Shown piece by piece: positions 23,116-33,400 of a stretch of DNA of 64,000 nt. A program made the translations under genes and the position numbers. Numbering within the stretch: position 1 is the stretch's first letter; each line of letters begins with the position of its first letter. Under the pieces are notes generated by a model that ran no database searches, was not told the DNA's origin, and saw only the letters and a list, made by a program, of their open reading frames with translations. The DNA is from Phallusia mammillata (Eukaryota; Chordata; Ascidiacea; Phlebobranchia; Ascidiidae): the NCBI GenBank assembly GCA_003260075.1, contig QLIY01000078.1, positions 181,090 to 245,089 of the forward strand, in the 5' to 3' direction.

Positions 23116-24481
23116 CAACATATATTACTGGTGTGTAAATTCTTTATGGAGCAATGCCCGGTTTAAAGTATTTGTAACTGTTTTTGTCTTTAGCAGGTTT
23201 CGCTTTGTTGCTTTCCGACCGGATACCATCCGAAATCTAGACGAGAGTTCCTGCGCACGTGTTTGTGACGTTTTGCATGTATTGTTGTGAAAATAAACCC
23301 ATCGTTTGTATTCAGCTTATTAGTGTTTTGCAAGGACGCCCTAAAAACGTTTTTGGATACACACATCAGCGTTCGTTATAGTGGTTCCTGTCACACTTAA
23401 GAAGAAATGCTGAATCATTTAAACCAGTGGTTCTTAACCTTTTTTCCTTGCTGCACCCCTTTCAAATCACCAACCAATTTTCGCACCCCCTTGCAAATCA
23501 CTAACCAATTTTCGCTCCCCCTTCTGTAATTGCTTAAATAGAATAGACCTAACCAACCTTAATGATTCAGCATCCCCGCACCCCCTAGGAACAGTTCTCG
23601 CACCCCTTGGGGGTGCGTGCACCCCAGGTTAAGAACCCCTGGACTANGAACCCCTGATTTAAACATTCTGAATAAAAATACCCTGTTTTTTTATCTGTTT
23701 TAAATCTCTTTGCTACCTTGAACGGCATGAGTCCTTGTATCTGTGATTCAACGCAAAGCCGTTCTAAATTATGCTGCATTTCTGGCTTTCACCAAACGTA
23801 TCAAGCATGGGTTATCACTTTGTTGTTAGCTCGAGAAAAAAGTACACAAAGCGAGTAGATATACGCAGAAGTAAGAAGGCGCTTTACAAGTTACAAAAAG
23901 CACAATTAACAAAAATCAAACAAGACTGCGGGGATAAAATTGGCGGAAAAGGCAACGTAGATTAGTGGAAGATAATGAGCAAAAATTACAAGAAACAAAC
24001 GTTTTGCAGAGTATTAAAAAATGTCACTTGATGTATGCCTACATGTTCTTGGAATTAGAAGATACACCCATTATTCTGTTTCCGTTGTACAAAATATACC
24101 GTTCGCTTTGTAAAGTAATAAATTTCAAACATATATTTCTCGAATGTGGCAAAGAAAAAACCAGTTTATTTGTTTCGGGTTTAACTTAAACAGTTTTGTA
24201 ATATTCCGTATGCGAGCCAAATCCACTCAAAAGCTTGGCAACGATTCACAAAACGCATTTTTGCAGTTTCTCAGGGCTAACCAACAGGCAATACTTATTT
24301 ATATTTACTCAATACACGTTAAAAGCTTAAAAAAAGAAAAGAAAAAATACGAAAGGCTAATAAATAATAAAGGTTTTTGAACACCGCCGAAAAAGACGTT
24401 TGTGTTTATGGTTCAAATCGATCCGTTGGGTGGCGCTGCCGACACGCTCTCGTTTTATATTTTTCTGTTGGCGCAGCGTGA
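23116..24481. other. Convergent intergenic region, CCT3 to ALDH
   Basis: Contains the CCT3 3' end (AATAAA near 23288), one small hAT-type element (23425-23656), and AT-rich sequence with short lysine-rich frames (23771-23965, 23965-24189, 24144-24380) that show no recognisable domain. Confidence 0.5.
23425..23656. mobile_element. hAT-type MITE, about 232 bp
   Basis: Ends CAGTGGTTCTTAACC and GGTTAAGAACCCCTG are inverted repeats. An exact 8-bp duplication ATTTAAAC lies at 23417-23424 and 23657-23664. The right end appears twice in succession (ccctggactangaacccctg) with an ambiguous base at 23647, suggesting a small local assembly error there. The interior is rich in cgcaccccctt-type repeats. 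Confidence 0.85.
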
Positions 24482-27400
24482 TCACGTGGAACCGCTGTAT
24501 TGCCGAACGGCGTTTGACTTGAAAGAGATATTCTGGATCTGCGGGAGTTTTAACGTCACCGTCTTGATTTCTGAAAACTCGCGAAGACTCTCCTCACCCC
24601 TGAATCAAAAGAGATTTGTGTCAATGAAAAACTTCGACGGACAAAACAACTGTTAGTGTTGGCTAAAAATTCTTGCCCTACGTAATATGTGGAGCAGTTT
24701 AGAGTTGATTATCTTTGAATTTACAGTTACAATATTTGAACAGTGCTTCTGATTCAAAATCAGACTTCAATTCTTATTAACAGTGGGAAATAATTCACTT
24801 TTATATGAGCTTTGTTGGTCTTTTAGTAGATCTGATAGACATTTCGTAGATCTGACATATTGTTAAGGTGTTTTCTCGTTCCGATATGTTTTATCTAACT
24901 AAACCAAGTTGTGTATGACTGCATAAGAATACTTACATTTCTTTTCCTTTTCCGGACATTTTTAGACCACCAAATGGACTCTGAACAGCAAAGGCATTGT
25001 AGCAGTTGACCCTGAAATACCAGAAGAAAAAATAATGTAAAAAGAGTTTAAAAATATACTAGGTATGAAATAAAGAGGTTTCGTAATTTCAACTCACCAA
25101 ACTGTTCCTGATTCCAGCGCTTTGGATATTTCAAGGGCAACACTGACGTTCTGTGTAAAAATGCCAGCAGCAAGGCCATATTGTGTATTGTTTGCTCTTT
25201 CTACAACCTCTTCAATGGTCGAGAACTTAAGTATGCATTGAACCGGCCCGAAGATCTGTAAAAATGATACATTTTTGAAACTTTATAAAAATGTTCAGCG
25301 GACGAATGCACAAATCGTCATTAAAATTCTGGTTTTAGCACTACTACACACAAAAGTAATAGAAGTCTTGAAGCGATTTTTGTACCTCTTCTTTAGCAAT
25401 TTTCATTTCATCCGTGACACCAGAAAAGACAGTAGGTTGAATATAAAGTCCCTTATCTCCATGTCTTGACCCTCCGCATTCCAGTTTTGCCCCTTCTTCT
25501 TTGCCAGCTTTAATGTAACCCATAATGCTATCGAAATGCTTGCGGCTTATCTGAAACAAAAAAATGATTTGTGAATTGCGGCAATTCAAAATTTACTGCA
25601 CTATGTACAACTTAAATTATGGTTTAACTCTTTCACAAAAATCGTCAAATATCACATGATTGCGTAAGGAAAGAAAGGTTTTGTACTACAGTAAAACCAT
25701 TTTCCAGAGAGAGATCAAAATTACTTCGCCACCCAAGATAAGAAACAGAAAAAGGGAAAAACGAGAGACAAATAAAAAAAAAGAACTTCGCCGCCAACGA
25801 AACCAGTCAAGCGTCATTTCCATTTACAGTCAATGGAAACGGAGTTCATAGGAAATGGATTTCTGCAGGAGTATTCTGTATTTTTTAGCTTTGATTTCCC
25901 TGCTAATGGACTCCGTCCTGTGCGGTAAGGGGGGTTTCTACAGTTTTAAGGTCCAGAACATTCGTGGGAAGCAAGTTTCGCTGGAGAAATACCGAGGAAA
26001 AGTGAGTCATTGGCGGTAACTTTATTTGCGTTTGTAAGGAGTGTTGTAAACGGTTAATAAGTTACTCAAAGCAGTTGAATTGCGTGAGCATAGACTTGGG
26101 GGGGGGGACTTTATTTATAAGGAGTGTTGTATACGGTTAATAAGTTACTCAAAGCAGTTGAATTGCGTGAGCATAGACTTTGCTTTGACGACTTTTACAT
26201 CTGCGTGGGCAAGCAAGTGTTAACTTAGGCGGAAACCAAATAGCTACATGGCCGGCGAATGTTCCATTGGTACGTTAGGAGAATTGCCCTCAGACTGTAA
26301 ACGCGTATTTACCAGTAGTCTGAATTGGGAAAGTGTGGGTTTGTTTGTACACCCTTTAACATGTAGGTGTTACAAAGCAAAATATTTGCTACCTAGTTTC
26401 TAATCGGCGTGTGACATTTAGGTGGTAAATTTGTTTTAGTGACTGGAAGGATAAGCGCGGAAATTGGTAATAAAATAAACTATAAATTCGGGAGTGCTGT
26501 GGTGTCGGTACACCAAACTCTCCTGGGAAATTGCTCTGCGGAAATACACTATGTGCCATTAGAACTGTATTTAAAAACCACTGGGTAGCGGGAACAATTG
26601 GCCTAATATACGTCATTTGTGTTTGTTTTGTTATGTTTTCTTTTACAAAAAATCAAAATCAATTCAAATCAGCAACATTATGTAGGCAATGCAGCTTCGT
26701 ATCAATATACTAAAGAAAGGCAATTAAAAAATCTTCGTTGCCATTTGAAAAATGTAGAAAACATTTTTGACACAAGTTTAAACTTGTACATGTACAGGTG
26801 TCTTTGGTCGTTAACTTGGCCAGTGAATGCGGATATACGCATGAACATTACCAGGAGTTGGCTGAGTTGCAACGCGACCTAGTGGACAAGCAAAAAGAGC
26901 CCTTTACTGTTCTTGGATTCCCATGTAACCAGTTCGGCGAGCAAGAACCCCACGATAACAGCGAAATTGAAACCTTTGCGCGGCAGAAGTACCAGGCAAC
27001 ATTTCCGCTTTTTGCGAAAATTGACGTTCATGACCATTCAGCTAACGCAGCTTACAAATTCCTAAAAGGTTGGTTGTTTTTTTGCTTTTAACCAATTTTT
27101 TTGACAAGTTGTCAAAGCGTTGAGTAATGTTAGGGTAGACAGTTATCTCAAATTCATTAGGGATAAGAAATAATCTTAATTTGTTCAGGGATAAGAAATA
27201 ATTTCAATTTATTTCATGATTTTATACATGCCCCTAACTTTGTCAATAAAACCACTTCACGAACATGTTGGTGCAAAATGTCATTTAATTTACCATTGTT
27301 AAACGTAAAATGGTGCAATGTTTTCATAAATTTGTATCATACTGCAGTCGTGTAAAACGTTCGATCCCAATAATGTTTACTACTCCGCAGAAAATTCTGG

Positions 27401-30359
27401 TCGAGCACCAACATGGAACTTTTGGAAATATTTGCTTGACGGCGAGGGAAACGTAATTGAAGTTTGGGGACCTAGGGTGTCAGTGAGCAGTATAAGACCA
27501 GACATCATCCAAGCTATCGACCAACTTAAATCTACCCACAGAGAACTTTAACTAAGTGTATCGGTTTTGTATCAAATATATTATCAAACATGTAATTGCC
27601 AACTGTGTTAGTTGGTATTCAATCCGAATATTGGGTATGACACTTTTCACAATCGTTATTGCACAACTATTTGACCTCAATCTTCATTCCATATTTAAAA
27701 ACATATTTCAAGCATGATTACTTTCTAAATACAAACTGGCTCTTAACGTCAAATGCGATAAATACAAAATCTATTTAAACCACTGATCAAGTGTTATACC
27801 TGTGGTCCTTGCTCTGAATACAGCTGAAACGGATCAGCTACCATCTTTTTAGATGCCCTCGCCACGCTCTTCTTGACGAACTCGTCGTAAATGTCTTCAT
27901 GCACAAATGTCCTAGCCCCAGCAGTGCACATTTGTCCTTGGTTCATGAACACGGCTTGGTGGGCTTGCTCTACTGCGTAGTCCACTAAAAACAAGGCAAA
28001 AGTGTTAAATCTATGGTGTACATGTAACGCTGCATTTGTTCGCAATAAACGTCTATAAAATGATTTTTGTCTGCAAAAAAAGTGTTTTCGTGGTCGTTTA
28101 TGGATACCAAGGGAAATTGAAAGGGAGGCATACACCGCTATTAAAGAATCTTGTCTCAAAAAAGGTATTGCTTTGCCTTGACGGACATATGCTGTTTACT
28201 TACAATCAGCATCGGCAAATATAATATTAGGACAATTTCCGGAAAGCTCCAAAGTCAACCTCTTCATATTGGTCTTTGATGAAGCTTCTTCAATCTTTCG
28301 TCCAATCTGCCAGAGTAAAGTTTACAAACGTGTGTCAGTTAAATTCAATAAACACCTACACGTTGCATATTAAGAAAACCGTATCTAATTTATAAGTTTA
28401 ATGGTGAAAATAACGGCCCAAATAGACGTAAAAAGCGACATGCTTTATTGTTCAAACGTTTCGGCAAATGCTCATGCCATCATCAGTGATATGAAGGCCA
28501 CATCAATTGCACCCATTTATATACACTTTAGTCGCATAAAAGAATGATNTATGAACAGATCCGTATATAGTCTTCCAACGTATCTAATTTATTTTAAAAG
28601 ATATGCTATCGCAACAAAACAAAATGATGTGAAAAGTGAACGCATTTTGATGATAACTCACTTCAATTGATCCAGTGAAAGATATTTTCTGAACCCCATG
28701 GTGGTTTACAAGTGCTGCTCCAGCTGTTGGACCGCCAGGTACTACGTTAAAAACTCCTGCTGGAAAGCCCGCTTCTTTTGTGAGCGAAGCAAGAAACAGA
28801 GCTGTAAGAGGTGTGTTTTCGTCTGGCTTGATTACTACCGTGTTGCCACAAGCAAGCGCCGGACCTAACTTCATACCCATTGTGATAAGAGGCATGTTCC
28901 ACTGAAAAAAGTAAGTGTTGTTTCATTATTACGGAACTTTGAACCTTGTTGGTACTTCTTGCTGTTTGTTTGCATATTGTTTGTCAAGTCATTGACTGTT
29001 CTATTGTCATGAACCTAGTGATAGTGATGCAATATTACTTATTAGGACCAAAGCAATTCGTTTGTTGCTTGTGCAGTCTGCAACCTTTGCTAATTTTTGG
29101 TTGACTGGTCAGTTTTAGCCACAAAACAATACCAATGTATACGCGCCAAGGAAAGGTTAGACATGCTTCTAACATTTGTGAAAATTGATTTTAAACTTAC
29201 TGGTAAAATGAGTCCACAAACACCCATGGGTTGAACCAATGTGTAGCTCAGGTAATCGCCATCAACGGGTACAGTTTTGCCATGCATTTTGTCTGTCCAT
29301 CCGGCGTAATAACGAAGTAGTTTTGAAATACCAGTTGTGTCCATGAAAAACGTGTGCGTGTAAGGTTTGCCACTGTCGAGTGTTTCAAGGCACTGTATGA
29401 CGTAACAAGGACAAATTGCTTTTTAGAACATATGCAAGGGTAGGTTTCTATGGTGGTGTTTGGTGCAATAAGGGTATATTTTTTGTTTTTTACTGTTAAT
29501 TCCTTAAGATTTGATTTGAATTTGCAGTGAGTTAAAGTAGAGAACAGTTGCATTTGCTTGCTAGCTAAACAAACTACTTTATTTTTTTAATCTTAAAAGT
29601 GTGTTGTATAGCTTGTGTCCATAGATTTCAGGTTTAAACTAAATTGTGATGCTTACCGCAAGGTAGTACTTGTTTTCATCAATCAAGTCAGCAAGTTTGT
29701 TGATTAGAACCCCGCGGTCAGATGCGTCCATTTTGCGCCAAGGCGATCCAGGTTGGAAAGCGGCGGTTGCTGCTGCCACTGCTTTGTCTACATCAGCCTT
29801 TAAATGAAAAAATGGCTTAATTTTACCACAGACTTCATGCAAAAGGGCTAAATGCACTATCATTAAGGAGAATATACCACTACAGATTCTTTTGTTTTGG
29901 TACTCATCACTAATTTTGCAAGTAAAGATGTTACGGACGAAATTTATAGAAGCAAAATGCAAACACCAAAAAACGTAAATTTTATTTTTCAATCCAGTTC
30001 TACGTTTTGGGCGTAGTGATTCTACACACCAGGTGGCGCTCGCAAGCAAACTCGAAAAAAATTCCATTCAAACACATGAAACTTTGCACGTAACTATTCC
30101 CTCCCACACATGCCCGACCGTACCTGATAACCAGAATAAAGCGTAACGCTTATCACATTTCTGTCACGATAAAAGTTTCAAAAACTCCTAAAACAACTGG
30201 TCCATTATCGGCCCTTTGACGTTTGTTTGTAAACAATTGGACAACGCGATAAGAGTTTCGAGAAAGTGCTGAATGATAAGACTGACCTCCGAAGCCTCGG
30301 CAATGCGGGCGGTCACTTTTTCAGTGGACGGGTTGATGTCATTGATTGTTGCTCCACCA

Positions 30360-30454
<95 letters not shown>

Positions 30455-33400
30455 CAGAAGCGTCGTACCATTCGTTGTTGATGAACATCTGCGCAAAAAA
30501 GGTTATGTTATAATGATCATTGTATGCTATTCTTGGTGAGTGAATACCTCCACCGTGTCGAGCTGCCTGATATGTTTCACTGTGTATTTGGGTGTGTAAA
30601 TGTATCCGTTTATTGCCAACATTTAAATGTATTGATGAACAGATATTATGGTCTAGCTTCTAACAGATGGTATTTTCGTGTATTCGGCAATAATTCGTGT
30701 TATTTTCAACCAATTCATTTCAACCAACGTCAGTGAGGGTTAATGGCTATTTGTAATGCAGTTCCCGAAACGCTTTTGCCATTATATGTTTGCTTTGTAA
30801 TTGGGTTAAACTATCAGTCGTAGGTTGGAGACAGGAAACAACCATCAAAATTTTATCTTCATTGTGTGTCGACAAAGCATGATGACAATCAATGGAAAAT
30901 CCCTACCATGACCAAAAGCGGTTTAAACAAACAAACAGCCCAAAACAAAGAGTGGTAGCTGTAGCCAACGTTGTAGAGGGATTTTTAACAGATTATTATC
31001 CCAATGGGGTTTTGGAGGTCGAAACATGACGGGGTGTTCGAAACTTGATGGGGTATTTTGAGACCATCTGATTACCATACTAGATTTTGTGTACTTTGTT
31101 TCCCTTTGTGGTCGTGCTCCTACAAACATTTGATTTGGCTAGTTGTTGACGGTTTGATTTTCCAAAAGCAAACCTTAAAGTAAGGGAGCAAAACCAAGTG
31201 AATGGTCTGAAATAGGGCACATCAAATAGTGTCTTATTGGTTTTATGAGAAGTGTACCAGTATCAAGGGCCACTATTTGACCCAAACGACCACAGGCTCA
31301 GCCAACCATTCTACTCTATTGGCAGTGGTAAAGAAGTTATGCAACAAATTCTTTTTTTCTGATGTTCCAAATCAATGGCCTATTACATAACCGACTGTTG
31401 TGCCAAAAAACTCAACATTTTTGCCACAATTACTTGGCATCAAGACTTTCTTATCACCATTACAGGCGATTAAAGGTCATCTTGATCGGTTGCAATTCCT
31501 TTGAAACCTGTACCTCGGCAGGAAGAAATCTCACCCGCTACAAACATAGTATTTGTTTTGTAACGACGCACAGACTGCGCCAAATCTTGCAACGTCGGCA
31601 TATGGAAACTAAATATTTACACGAAGGGCGAAATCACTGCAGTGCCCTAGTGGTTCTTTCTCACGCGAACGAAGTGTTTTTTTGCTTGACGGCAAAACAG
31701 AAAGTGCCGTGCACTTCAAATGTCGCAACAAAATGTTTCAAAAGGGAGAAAATTAGATTTTACACAAATTTAAGCAACAAAAAACACCTTCTCCTGACTT
31801 ATAAAACAGTTAACGCCTATTACTTGTTTATAATGAAAACCTGGCGTTGTGTTTATAAATTTATTCAATTGTAATTCACGAGTTTCTCATGCAATGTTTT
31901 GACCCTTTTTTAGGTTTTAACAGGTTTGCACCACTATTGAAGCTACAAATGAGAATTCAAGACTTTTTAAACAAACATGCTAAACTGAGAAATTAGTCAT
32001 TGCATTTAAGTTAAGAGTCTTTAATAAAACAATTGGTTTGGTAGTGGGATTAATTTATTAGCTGAAAATGGTCACACTGTCGATTTTCATTCGTCTCTTC
32101 CATATTGGGAAGGTTGAAATGCGATTTTAGTTGATAAGATTTAGCTTTACGATAGGCATCGTTTCATACCGATAAATATCGTTTGATTTTTGCCAACAAC
32201 AGTAATATAAGACGCGCGAGAGAAGATTTTGCGACAAGCTTAACACGTTTGTTCACGTTTTAAATTAGGTGCATTCCCTTCTCTAGGCTTTTGTTTCTTT
32301 TATAAACTCCAATTCCGTTCAGTTTTTGTTCGTGTAAATTATTACAAACTGTTGTCACAAACGTGTGCTACACCCAATAAAATTGCAGAACCAACTGCGC
32401 CAAACCGTATAGGTAAACATGAACAAAATGTTCGTGACATGTGATATTACTTGTTTCCTGTTACATTTAAAGTTTTTCGGAACACTGGATTCACGGTTTT
32501 GCAATTGCACATATGTGATGAACCCAAAATGCTGACCCCTTGTGGTTGCACCTGTCTTTGAAATGATGCGCAGCACATCAATCTTCGTGATGTCGAACCA
32601 ATGTCAAACCTAACCCTTATATTTTACACCATGCGAGAAGCCGGAATACCATATGTCTATAGTTGTCTGCGCGCTATTGTGACATTTTTAGTTTATTGTC
32701 TTCATTTCACCAACTTGCTTTCAGTGTTGTTGGAAGTCTACAGATTGCTTGTAAATTATAATTATGTATGGTTTGGATTTTATAAGTTTTACTGTTTATT
32801 TCAATTTTGTACAGTTTGAATCATAGGTGCTGGACTTTTAAGGCATTTCTTAGTTTTGCGGATTTGTTTGATTGAAAAAAATATCTTGGAAGAGGTGTGG
32901 TACTGATCATCACTCTGGAATTTTCAAAATATTTGTCTTTGAATATTTTCTCATGGATTAGCGAATCTGCTGCAATAAAAATGTTGCCACTTTATACAAC
33001 ACTAACCGCAAAATATATAAATTGAAGCTTAGTCGCGTTATAATACCCTTATGTGAGTTGTGGGAACAAGAAGTTCCGACTCCCTCTGCACTGATGTCTT
33101 GCGATAAACCCCGCTTTATATGTTACACAAACACACATCGTGGCCAGAGATTACCACCTGCAACCCTACAGGCGCCACACAGCAGTAAAAACGCCAAAGA
33201 TTCTTACTTTATCAGGTATTCTCATCTTACGTCTGTAAAGCCGCCAATTTTATGCGGATCAGGGTGCGCAATCCACTGGTGATTCGCTGCATTATCGCTG
33301 TAATTTATTTCGCGTGACATTCGCACCGATCTGGGTGTAGACGGCAATTTAGGCTCTTATGCAACGGTTCCGCCGATGGCCATTACCGTTTTTATGTGAG

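Noticed and set aside
31362-31874. 170-codon frame in ALDH intron 1
   Set aside because: No recognisable domain, biased to residues favoured by AT-rich DNA, no promoter or splice context; likely chance.
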